A DNA stretch of 10,815 nucleotides from Ktedonobacterales bacterium (GTDB lineage: Bacteria; Chloroflexota; Ktedonobacteria; Ktedonobacterales; JADMIN01). The stretch spans positions 1 through 10,815 of the forward strand of contig JAICKD010000046.1 of the NCBI GenBank assembly GCA_025928125.1, in the 5' to 3' direction. This document shows positions 1-6,576 of this stretch, piece by piece. A model generated the notes under the pieces. The model ran no database searches. It had not been told where the DNA came from and saw nothing but the letters and a program-made list of their open reading frames with translations. The position numbers and the translations under genes were made by a program. Numbering within the stretch: the stretch's first letter is position 1; every line of letters begins with the position of its first letter.

Positions 1-2
1 CC

Positions 3-173
3 GTCACCACCGACGCGGTGCAGGTGCTCGGCGGCGCGGGCTATGTGCGCGATTGGCCGGTGGAGCGCTACATGCGCGACGTGAAGGTCGCCCAGATCTT
101 CGAGGGCGCGAACCAGATTCAGCGCATCGTGATCGCTCGTTCGCTGCTCGGCACGATTGCTAAGGTGTCGTAG
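3..173 (+). CDS. Acyl-CoA dehydrogenase, C-terminal end (partial, 5' end outside window)
   Basis: The open frame from base 3 to the TAG at 171-173 gives 56 residues that match the last helices of the acyl-CoA dehydrogenase fold. Visible motifs are VLGGAGYVRDWPVERYMRD (residues 8-26 here) followed by the FEGANQIQR segment. In short-chain acyl-CoA dehydrogenases such as butyryl-CoA dehydrogenase, the Glu of this segment is the catalytic base that removes the alpha proton of the CoA thioester, and the neighbouring residues contact FAD. Known family members are cytoplasmic flavoenzymes that pass electrons to electron-transfer flavoprotein during fatty-acid or branched amino-acid breakdown. The usual Thr after EG is Ala here (EGAN), a mild variation. 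The substrate cannot be told from this piece. A hairpin repeat begins 11 bases after the stop and may end the transcript. Confidence 0.92.
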   Translation, partial: VTTDAVQVLGGAGYVRDWPVERYMRDVKVAQIFEGANQIQRIVIARSLLGTIAKVS

Positions 174-174
174 G

Positions 175-298
175 GAAGCGCTGGCGGTTAAAACCGCGCC
201 TGAATGGCCTCGCTCCGCTCCGCCACGAAGTCCGCCTGCGCGGACTCACCAGATGCGCAGCACCGATTCCCTGAACAACAAGGCGAATAGCATTATGG
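175..298. repeat. Two-hairpin intergenic repeat, copy A
   Basis: Just after the dehydrogenase stop lies a sequence that aligns along about 120 bases with 10580-10710 (copy B). It has two perfect hairpins: GCGGTT-AA-AACCGC at 184-197, and AGTCCGC-CTGC-GCGGACT at 229-246. Between them is a CGCTCCGCTCCGCC-type spacer, and after them a CACCGATTCCCTGAAC tail, matched by CACCGATTACCTGAAC in copy B. The stems differ from copy B by paired changes that keep base pairing. The element could act as a terminator or RNA-processing hairpin, or be a small non-autonomous mobile repeat; the sequence alone does not decide this. No flanking target duplication was seen. Confidence 0.75.
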
Positions 299-349
299 CC
301 GAGAAACGTATCATACTGGTTTCGCCTGGGATGATGTCACTGGGGCCAC

Positions 350-446
350 TGCCCCCTCCCCTAACCCCTCCCCCTTGCAGGGAGAGGGGGACCAGACCCA
401 GAGCCAGACCCAGACGCCGCCGCTGGCGTGCTGGGGGAGAGGGTTT
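350..446. repeat. C-rich / G-rich inverted repeat between genes
   Basis: A pyrimidine-only tract (CCCCTCCCCTAACCCCTCCCCC, about 353-374) is followed by GGGAGAGGGGG (380-390). The arm CTAACCCCTCCCCC at 361-374 has a near-complement GGGGGAGAGGGTTT at 433-446 with one extra base. A shorter stem CCCCCT/AGGGGG lies at 370-375 and 385-390. Between the arms is the direct repeat CCAGACCCAGA-GC-CAGACCCAGA. Similar C-rich/G-rich intergenic palindromes occur in many GC-rich genomes. It sits between the dehydrogenase and the converging membrane-protein gene, so it could terminate either transcript, but there is no U-run typical of an intrinsic terminator. The rest of 299-349 shows nothing I can identify. 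Confidence 0.5.
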
Positions 447-473
447 GCGCCAAAAACCTCACCACAATTAGTA

Positions 474-1742
474 TCACTCCTGCCAGGCGCGGGCCAGCGC
501 CCGCAGATGCGCATTGGCGACGCGCATGCCTGGGAGGAGCTGGCGCGCCTCGTCATCGACGGCGAAGAGCAGGCCGAAGCGGTACATCACTGTGAAAGGA
601 ATGCGCGCCACCCCGGTCACATCGACGGCATTGCCTGCCGCCAGACAGCCATCGGCAGGCGTGGGCGCGGAGATCAGCTTCACGCTGGAGAGCGGCGCGC
701 CCGCCAGATGCAGCGCGGCGAACAGGTTGAGCGCGACGAAGCAGATGGGGCTGGTGGCCAGCGAATCGGCGATGCCCACATGCCACGCGCCATCCCACGT
801 CACGCTGAGCGGCACGATGCTATCGGGCAGAATGCCCCGTGGCGCGGCGCTTCCAGGGATGGCGCCGTTGTTCGCCTGGGTATATGTCCATGCAGGGCGC
901 ACGTGCGCCGCCACGACCCATAGCGCATGCGCATCGCTGAGGTAGGAGGCGGGCTGAATATCGCATAGAATGGCGCAATTATGGGCGCTGCCGGGAACGA
1001 TGTAGTCACTCTTGGGGTCGGCGGCCATCGCATAGCTCAGCGTCGCGGTCATGTTGCTGGGCGCCACCTGTTGCTCGCCATTGGCCCCGGCAAAGCTATC
1101 GCCCGCCGCGATAGTCGTGCTACTCGCGAGACCTGCGATGGTCCGCGCCGCCGCGGATTGCAGCGAGGCCAGCAGGTCCGGCGCGAGCGAGGTGGGATCC
1201 CCGCCAAGATCGAGCACGCGCTCCGCCGGGAAAGGCGGAATCACATCCTGGATGCCACGTGTATGAACCAACGGGCAGGTGTCACTATGCGACGCTGGGA
1301 CGCTGATCTTGCATGTCAACGCTGAGAAGGGCGGCGCGCTGTATTCGATCTGGTGTCGCCCGGAGGGAATATGGAGCGAAGTATAGAGCTGCTCGAAACC
1401 GGTATATGGCTGCTCCGACTCCACATTGGTGACCGGTTTGCCATCCATGAGCAGCCTGCCCCAGGGCAGGCCATGCTCGAAGTAGACGATATCTCCGGCA
1501 AGCGCGAGGGTCGGTGAGGGGGCGGGCGTTGGCAGGTGCAGCGCCTGTTGCATCGTCGCGCCGAAGCCCGGCACGCTGACAAACGCGGCCACCAGCACGG
1601 CGACCAGCGCCAGCATCGTCACGATGGCGCCCAGGCGCCGCCTGCGCTGCCGCCGCTCTTCGCCACGGACGTAGACACGCTCGTCTGGCAGACCCGTGCG
1701 CAGGTCGGTCACCTGGAAGTCTGGCTCATCCATCGGGTTCAT
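474..1742 (-). CDS. Membrane-anchored protein of unknown function, large extracytoplasmic domain
   Basis: 422 residues; I do not recognise a named family. Residues 1-36 are a charged cytoplasmic tail ending in a run of Arg (REERRQRRRR type), residues 37-57 are one strongly hydrophobic membrane helix, and the rest should lie outside by the positive-inside rule. After a Pro/Thr-rich linker (about 70-76), residues 80-150 carry a pattern like a PEGA beta-sandwich (a MDGKPV turn, then HIPSGRHQIEYSAPP), a domain type common in outer-surface proteins. The outer part has six Cys, so disulfides are possible. No enzyme motif is visible. ATG at 1742 is chosen because the frame opens there; an in-frame ATG three codons later is an alternative, and neither has a strong ribosome site. 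It is transcribed away from the ABM fusion gene, and a good promoter candidate sits at 1788-1816. Confidence 0.8.
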   Translation of the reverse strand: MNPMDEPDFQVTDLRTGLPDERVYVRGEERRQRRRRLGAIVTMLALVAVLVAAFVSVPGFGATMQQALHLPTPAPSPTLALAGDIVYFEHGLPWGRLLMDGKPVTNVESEQPYTGFEQLYTSLHIPSGRHQIEYSAPPFSALTCKISVPASHSDTCPLVHTRGIQDVIPPFPAERVLDLGGDPTSLAPDLLASLQSAAARTIAGLASSTTIAAGDSFAGANGEQQVAPSNMTATLSYAMAADPKSDYIVPGSAHNCAILCDIQPASYLSDAHALWVVAAHVRPAWTYTQANNGAIPGSAAPRGILPDSIVPLSVTWDGAWHVGIADSLATSPICFVALNLFAALHLAGAPLSSVKLISAPTPADGCLAAGNAVDVTGVARIPFTVMYRFGLLFAVDDEARQLLPGMRVANAHLRALARAWQE

Positions 1743-1787
1743 CGCGATGTCCGTCTATCACTGCTTCTACTGCCCATTTGTTCAGGA

Positions 1788-1816
1788 AGTATTGGTGGTG
1801 GAGCGGATACGGTCAA
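1788..1816 (-). promoter_or_regulatory. Candidate sigma70-type promoter for the membrane-protein gene
   Basis: On the minus strand: TTGACC (1811-1816), a 17-base spacer, then AATACT (1788-1793). The -35 box matches 5 of 6 consensus bases and the -10 box 4 of 6. Transcription would begin near 1781, giving a leader of about 40 bases to the ATG at 1742. The same box style recurs before the nuclease and ferredoxin genes, which supports it. The plus-strand gene at 1888 has only a weak candidate (TTCAAA at 1825-1830, TACGAT at 1848-1853). Confidence 0.4.
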
Positions 1817-1887
1817 GCCGCCATTTCAAAAGCCACGCAAGCTGGTGTACGATATGGGCAAAGAAATCCCGCTGGAGGTACCGTATC

Positions 1888-2640
1888 ATGATTCTTCGCG
1901 TTTTTCGCGCGCGGCTGAAGCCCGGAGCGCGCGAGGCGTTTGGGAAGCTGGTGAACGATGTGAGCATCCCGCTGTTGCGCTCGCAGGCAGGGATGGTCAC
2001 GCTGCACGTTGGGCGGCCACTGCCGGAATATCCCGACGAGTTCGTCCTCGTCTCGGTCTGGACCGATCTCGAATGCCTCAAGGCGTTCGCGGGTGAGACC
2101 TGGAACCAACCTCTGATTACCCCTGGCGAGGCGGCGCTGATCCAGGAATCCACCGTGCAGCATTATGACGAGGACCGCCAGCTCCTCCAGGAGGCGCCGC
2201 TGCTTTCGGCTGCGTTAGTCCAGCAACAGGAGGAGCGGCTCGTCCATGATCTGGCGCTGACCGACGACCAGTGGGCGCGCATCCAGCCGCTGTTGCCCGC
2301 CGTACGCAAGGAGGGCCGCCCGCGCGCCGACGACCGCCGCACGCTTGAGGGCATCCTCTACGTGCTGCGTACCGGTTGCCGTTGGAACGACCTCCCGGCG
2401 GAATATGGGAGTGGGGTCACATGCTGGCGTCGCCTCACCCAATGGGAGGCCGACGGCGCCTGGGATCGTATCTGGAAGCTCTTAGTGGCGACACTCGATT
2501 CCCAGGCAAAGCTGGCCTGGGCGCAGGCGTTTCTCGCGGGAACCATTGTCCCCGTCCGGCGTGGCGCGCGCGAACGCTCCGTCACGTTGCGGCGGGCTGG
2601 CCGTTCGCCTGATAGTCCGGCGACGCGCGCGGTCCGTTGA
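1888..2640 (+). CDS. ABM-domain protein fused to a truncated IS5-type transposase N-terminal domain (DUF4096-like)
   Basis: 250 residues. The start is ATG 1888, with TGGAGGT at 1873-1879 and 8 bases of spacing; the frame is open further upstream but has no better start. Residues 1-95 fit the antibiotic biosynthesis monooxygenase (ABM) ferredoxin-like fold: an opening strand (MILRVFRARLKPG), a helix (REAFGKLVNDV), a PGMVTLHVGRP strand pair, the EFVLVSVW strand and a helix with a late HYD. ABM domains are small, usually dimeric, cofactor-free oxygenases or heme/quinone binders. After a Gln/Glu-rich helical linker (96-121), residues 122-205 match the N-terminal domain of IS5-family transposases: LTDDQWARIQPLLP, GRPRADDRRTLEGILYVLRTGCRWNDLP, then a CWRRLTQWEADGAWDRIW segment, thought to be helix-rich and DNA-binding. 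Where the first DDE Asp is expected (LDGS), the sequence reads LAGT (Ala217), and the rest of the catalytic domain is missing. So it is no active transposase: either a domesticated DNA-binding regulator with an ABM sensor domain, or a decayed fusion. Confidence 0.75.
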   Translation: MILRVFRARLKPGAREAFGKLVNDVSIPLLRSQAGMVTLHVGRPLPEYPDEFVLVSVWTDLECLKAFAGETWNQPLITPGEAALIQESTVQHYDEDRQLLQEAPLLSAALVQQQEERLVHDLALTDDQWARIQPLLPAVRKEGRPRADDRRTLEGILYVLRTGCRWNDLPAEYGSGVTCWRRLTQWEADGAWDRIWKLLVATLDSQAKLAWAQAFLAGTIVPVRRGARERSVTLRRAGRSPDSPATRAVR

Positions 2641-2665
2641 CGTTAGCCAGGACGCGGCATACACT
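2637..2665 (+). promoter_or_regulatory. Candidate sigma70-type promoter for the nuclease-ATPase operon
   Basis: TTGACG (2637-2642), exactly 17 bases, then TACACT (2660-2665): 5/6 and 4/6 matches to consensus. The TGA stop of the upstream gene (2638-2640) lies inside the -35 box. Transcription would begin near 2672, about 48 bases before the proposed CTG start at 2720. This makes the two-gene operon independent of the fusion gene upstream. Confidence 0.5.
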
Positions 2666-2705
2666 GTCTCCATGCTTGATCCCTAGGCATGTGTCGCCGC
2701 AGACG

Positions 2706-2722
2706 AAGGAGCCGAAGCCCTG
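2706..2722 (+). promoter_or_regulatory. Ribosome binding site that points to a CTG start
   Basis: AAGGAG at 2706-2711 is followed by 8 bases and CTG at 2720-2722, in frame with the nuclease. There is no in-frame ATG after the TAG at 2684-2686 and before the first nuclease motif. The only in-frame GTG (2765) has no ribosome site and would cut off the first beta strand (VGVVVTGDNH). The ATG at 2689 is in another frame. Confidence 0.5.
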
Positions 2723-4045
2723 GAACCGTCATCATTAGCATCCCTACCATCCGTCGGCGTCGTCGTGACAGGCGACAACCATCTCTCCCCGCGATTGCCC
2801 AGGCTGACACCGCAACGGCGCGAGCAGCGTCGCGAGCGGTTGTGCCAGGCGTTCGGCGCCGCCGTCGACTATGCCATCGCCCACCACGCGCGTATCTTTG
2901 CCCATGTCGGCGATCTCTTCGACCACCAGACGCCCTCCAACCGCGACCGGGCATTTGTCGCGGGGGAACTGGCGCGGCTGCGGCAGGCGGACATCATCTG
3001 CGTCGCCATTGGCGGCAATCACGATACGCCGCGGATGCAGACCGAGCACGGCGGTGCTGGCCCGCAGTGGGTCTATGCCGCGCTGGATGGGCTGCGCTAC
3101 TTTGGCGCGCATGACGTGCTGCGGCCAGAACTGCTGGAGATCAACGGTCTGCGCATCGCTGTCGCCGGGCTGACCAACAACCCCGTTGCGCCGCCGGGGA
3201 GCGATCCGTTGACGCAGGCGCTGGTGGACGACCCGAAGGGCGCGCTGGCCCAGGCGGATGTTGGCCTGCTGTTGCTGCACGCCGCCATCGAAGGGATGAG
3301 CATGCCCAATGAGGGCGAGCGCACCGTTACCCTCGCCAGCCTCGACGCGCTCGATCCACGCTTCAATGTCGTCGCCGCCGGTCATATTCACCGCTACGCA
3401 CATCAGCGCATCGGCGGGCGTGAGGTGGTCGTCTCCGGCTCGACTGAGGTGATGGAGTTCGGCGCGCATGCGGGCGGCGCGGGCTTCGCCTGGCTGGAAC
3501 TGACCCGCGAGGGCGCGCAACATATTCAGCACATCCATCTGGAGGCGCAGCCACGGAAGGACATCACGCTCTCGACGGAGAATCTCTGGCCAGAGAATCG
3601 AGGGTTCACGACAGGCGTCACCGGCATGGTGGTCGGCAGAGACGCCGCGCTGCTGGAAGCGTCGCGGAAGTCCGACAAGACGCCGCTCGAAACGGTCATG
3701 CAGGCGCTGGCGGACTGCACGCCCGAGACCATTACCCGGCTACGCATCGCAGGGCCACTGACCCGCGACCAGTATCACGAGTTGCCGGTGCGCGAGATAT
3801 TGCGGCTGGGGCAGGAGCGTACCTTCTCGCTCGATCTCGATACCCGCGATTTGTATCTATTTGACCCGGCAGCTGGGGACTTCGCGCCGACGACGGGCCT
3901 CGGGCCGATCTCGCTGCTCGACGAGCTAGACGCGCTCGTGGCGGCGCGGCGGCAATCGGCCAGCGGAGTCGCGGACGACCTCGACGCGGCGGCGCGGCTC
4001 CTGCGGGAGCGCATCAGCGCGGCGGAGGGGGAGCGCGGCCAATGA
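2720..4045 (+). CDS. Mre11/SbcD/YhaO-type DNA nuclease subunit (calcineurin-like metallophosphoesterase)
   Basis: About 441 residues from the proposed CTG start (426 from GTG 2765). All five metal-binding motifs of the family are present: D19-N-H21 in TGDNHL, GDLFD at 64-68, GNHD at 99-102, H187 in LLLLHA, and GHIH at 221-224; these bind two Mn ions in known members. A GSTEVMEFG stretch follows, as in the capping region of SbcD. The C-terminal third should bind the coiled-coil base of the ATPase. In Mre11-Rad50 (SbcCD) complexes this subunit cuts DNA ends, hairpins or protein-blocked ends in an ATP-driven way. Its last codons overlap the ATPase start (ATGA at 4042-4045), so the two are translated together. 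YhaO of Bacillus is the closer functional model, because the partner has a membrane hook. The family is certain; the exact start is the doubtful part. Confidence 0.88.
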   Translation: MEPSSLASLPSVGVVVTGDNHLSPRLPRLTPQRREQRRERLCQAFGAAVDYAIAHHARIFAHVGDLFDHQTPSNRDRAFVAGELARLRQADIICVAIGGNHDTPRMQTEHGGAGPQWVYAALDGLRYFGAHDVLRPELLEINGLRIAVAGLTNNPVAPPGSDPLTQALVDDPKGALAQADVGLLLLHAAIEGMSMPNEGERTVTLASLDALDPRFNVVAAGHIHRYAHQRIGGREVVVSGSTEVMEFGAHAGGAGFAWLELTREGAQHIQHIHLEAQPRKDITLSTENLWPENRGFTTGVTGMVVGRDAALLEASRKSDKTPLETVMQALADCTPETITRLRIAGPLTRDQYHELPVREILRLGQERTFSLDLDTRDLYLFDPAAGDFAPTTGLGPISLLDELDALVAARRQSASGVADDLDAAARLLRERISAAEGERGQ

Positions 4046-6462
4046 TCCTCCTGCGGCATCTGCATATCGACGCGTTCAAGCACCTGCGCAACATCGACCT
4101 GTGGTTTCCCCGGCAGGGCAGCATCCTGATCGAGGGGCATAACGAGTCTGGCAAGTCCACGCTGTTCGAGGCGATCTATTTCGCGCTGTACGGCAAGGCG
4201 CTGGTGGGCGAAGATGCGGGCGCGCCCTCGCTCGAATCGCTGGTACCGCATGGCGAGTCGCGGGCGTTGGTTTATCTTGCGGTTCAGGTGGGCGCGACCG
4301 AGTTGGAGATTACGCGGACCCTGGTTCGCAGCGCCAATCCAGGTGCGAAGGCGAAGCATGACGTGAAACTGTGTATTCTCCGACCGGACAGGCAGGTCGA
4401 AACCATATCCGCGATAAGTGCGGCTAACGATGCCATCCTCAACGAGATGAACGGGTTGGACAGCAACGTGCTGCGTAACTCGTGCCTGATGGAGCAGCAG
4501 GCGCTCGACCGTATCGAGTCTTTGGGCAGGGCCGAACGCGAGTTGGCGATTGCGAAGCTGCTTGGCATCGAGGCGATTCAGCGTATCGAGCATGATCTCA
4601 AGGTCGCCACCAAAGATGGCGACGCCCTGGCGCAGGCGCAGACCCGGCTGGACGTGGCCCGCAAACACGCGGAGGCACACCAGGCCGGAGCCGAGGCGGA
4701 GCGCGTTCGGCGGGCGCTGCTGGCGGCGAGGGCAGGGACAGCGCTGGCGGCGCGCGGCTCGCTTGCTGGGCAGATGCGTGGTGTGGAGACGCAACTGGCC
4801 GAGGCGGAGCGCGAGATGGCACAACTCCGGGAAAGCTCACAGCACATCGCAGCATTGGATATGTTGCGCGCCCGTAGCGACGAGACGGCACAACTGCTCC
4901 GCGAGGCCGAGCGAGAGGCGAACGCGCTGGAGAGTATGCGTGCGCGTAATGGACACGCCACCAGCGTGGCTATCACGAGCCAGCTTGCCCAGGCGGATGC
5001 CGATATCAGGGCAGCCGAGGCGCGCGAACACGAGCAGCGCTTACGGTTAGACGAAGTGCGGCGACGAGCACGTTCAAGCGGCTGGCTGGCTATCGCCACC
5101 TACCTTGCAGAAGCACCCATAGTTGCGTGCATTGTGCTCTTTCAGTTGCCGTGGCTGCTGGCGCCAGTGTTTGTCCTCGTAGGCATCGGCGTTTGGCTGA
5201 CTGCCAGATGGAACATGAATGACGACGCAGCGACAAATGGGCGTGCTAAGCTGGAAACGCTTGATCGCGAAATGATAGGACTGCGCGCCACATATGAGGC
5301 GCTACGACGTGTAAACGTTGGCTCAGATGGGCAAGAAACATCCGTGACGCCGGAAGCGCTCGCCGCTCAGCAGCAGAAGGCGACGATGACCCTCGCCACC
5401 GGTGCTACGGCGCTACGTGAGCTGGCGACTGAGATGAGCGGCGCCGATATCGCCGTTCCAGCACTCCCCGACACACTGGCCTCGCCAGACGAGATGCGGA
5501 GGGCGCACGAGGCGCTGGCGCGGTCGCTTCAGGCTGAGATGGCGCGGCTGGACATTCCCGCGACGCAGCAGCAGTATGGCACGCTCGGCGAGATCGTGCG
5601 GCAGACGCGCGCAGAATTGGATGAGATCACCGCGCAACACGGCGAGCAACACCAGCGGCTGGTAGCCATGCTGGCGGAGGCTGGCGTCGCGGCGACTGGC
5701 GACGAGCCGACTGAGACGTTGGTTGCCAAGTGGCCCGCCCTGGCAGACGCGGGCGATCCCGAGGCGCTCGCCGCTGCCCTGGCAAATGCCAGCGCCATCG
5801 AGGGTCAGTTGCGCCAGCACGTCGAGGCGCTCTGCCAGCAACATGGATTCGACGCCGACACGCTGGATGCTGAGGAGTGTCAGAAGGCCTATGACAATCT
5901 GGCGCGGGAGCAGCGCCAGCGCCGGTTGGCGGCTGAGATGGCCGACGAGGTGTTCCGGCGGATCGTCCAGCGCGTGCTGCCGGAGACCGAGATGCACATG
6001 CGCGCGCTGCTGCCCGACCTGACGGATGGGCGCTACCGTGATGTGACGCTGCTCGGTGGGGATGAGAACTCGGCTGACCTGCGCATCCGCGTCTGGGACG
6101 AGCAGGCGGGGCGCTACGTCGGCAAGCACCTCTTCTCCGGCGGCACGCGCGACCAGTGTTCGCTGGCGCTACGGCTGGCGTTCGCGCTGGCCACGCTGCC
6201 CAAAGAACTCGGCGCGATGCCCGGCTTCATCTTTCTGGACGAGCCGCTCAGCTCGTTCGATGACCGGCGCTCGCAGGCGCTGGTGGATGTGCTGACGCGC
6301 GGGCCAATCGCGAAGCAGTTCCCGCAGGTCTTTCTCATCTCCCATAGCCAGACATTCGATCCAGCAGCGTTTAGCTGCGCGCTGCGCATGGCCGGGGGAC
6401 GGATCGCGACCACCTCATTACCAGATGAAGCGGCGGCGCGCACGCTCTGGGACGCGGCATAG
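4042..6462 (+). CDS. Rad50/SbcC-like ATPase with a membrane hairpin in place of the zinc hook (YhaN-like)
   Basis: 806 residues, shorter than E. coli SbcC (about 1,050). The N-terminal half-ATPase has Walker A GHNESGKST (32-40) and a Q-loop (LMEQQ, Gln152/153). A Glu/Ala/Arg-rich coiled coil runs from about 190 to 345. At the apex, residues 348-388 form two hydrophobic helices parted by a Q-L-P-W turn (368-371); there is no CxxC, so no zinc hook. The return coiled coil spans about 395-655. The C-terminal half-ATPase has the signature FSGGT (698-702), Walker B FIFLDEP with D733/E734, the D-loop SSFD and H-loop His768 (ISHSQ). All ATPase elements are intact. In known complexes ATP binding closes the head and gates the nuclease. 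The hairpin suggests attachment to the inner membrane, as predicted for Bacillus YhaN. The start ATG 4042 overlaps the nuclease stop, with GGAGGGGGAG at 4024-4033 as ribosome site. GC drops near the hook. Confidence 0.9.
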   Translation: MILLRHLHIDAFKHLRNIDLWFPRQGSILIEGHNESGKSTLFEAIYFALYGKALVGEDAGAPSLESLVPHGESRALVYLAVQVGATELEITRTLVRSANPGAKAKHDVKLCILRPDRQVETISAISAANDAILNEMNGLDSNVLRNSCLMEQQALDRIESLGRAERELAIAKLLGIEAIQRIEHDLKVATKDGDALAQAQTRLDVARKHAEAHQAGAEAERVRRALLAARAGTALAARGSLAGQMRGVETQLAEAEREMAQLRESSQHIAALDMLRARSDETAQLLREAEREANALESMRARNGHATSVAITSQLAQADADIRAAEAREHEQRLRLDEVRRRARSSGWLAIATYLAEAPIVACIVLFQLPWLLAPVFVLVGIGVWLTARWNMNDDAATNGRAKLETLDREMIGLRATYEALRRVNVGSDGQETSVTPEALAAQQQKATMTLATGATALRELATEMSGADIAVPALPDTLASPDEMRRAHEALARSLQAEMARLDIPATQQQYGTLGEIVRQTRAELDEITAQHGEQHQRLVAMLAEAGVAATGDEPTETLVAKWPALADAGDPEALAAALANASAIEGQLRQHVEALCQQHGFDADTLDAEECQKAYDNLAREQRQRRLAAEMADEVFRRIVQRVLPETEMHMRALLPDLTDGRYRDVTLLGGDENSADLRIRVWDEQAGRYVGKHLFSGGTRDQCSLALRLAFALATLPKELGAMPGFIFLDEPLSSFDDRRSQALVDVLTRGPIAKQFPQVFLISHSQTFDPAAFSCALRMAGGRIATTSLPDEAAARTLWDAA

Positions 6463-6483
6463 ACGCCCGCCGCGCAGACGCCC

Positions 6484-6513
6484 ACGTTATAATGAGCGTG
6501 AGACAACGTCACG
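6484..6513 (+). promoter_or_regulatory. Possible promoter/operator before the amidohydrolase
   Basis: A perfect TATAAT lies at 6488-6493, but no good -35 box is found 16-18 bases upstream (the region is C/G only). Two small inverted repeats overlap it: ACGTT (6484-6488) with AACGT (6505-6509), and CGTGA (6497-6501) with TCACG (6509-6513). This could be an activator- or repressor-controlled promoter. It lies 84 bases before the start codon. Confidence 0.3.
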
Positions 6514-6576
6514 GTCATCTTCCATCCACGGGCCAGGGATACTCCATGCCCGACCAATCCGAACGGAGACGCGCTC

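Noticed and set aside
1696..1887. Longer reading frame for the ABM fusion beginning at 1696
   Set aside because: It overlaps the start of the divergent membrane-protein gene, has no ribosome site, and its extra residues look nothing like a protein domain, while TGGAGGT sits ideally before ATG 1888.
1888..2700. Complete insertion sequence around the DUF4096-like domain
   Set aside because: I saw no terminal inverted repeats or target duplication, the catalytic domain is missing, and the gene has its own ABM start, so it cannot be called an IS.
2689..3114. ATG at 2689 with an Arg-rich open frame
   Set aside because: The frame overlaps the nuclease out of phase and encodes an Arg-rich product typical of shadow frames in GC-rich DNA.
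3775..4824. 349-codon open frame on the minus strand
   Set aside because: It lies opposite the nuclease and ATPase genes, whose motifs are complete; composition is that of an antisense shadow.
6546..6576. ATG at 6546 as the amidohydrolase start
   Set aside because: It is out of frame with the enzyme; ATG 6577 has a good ribosome site.
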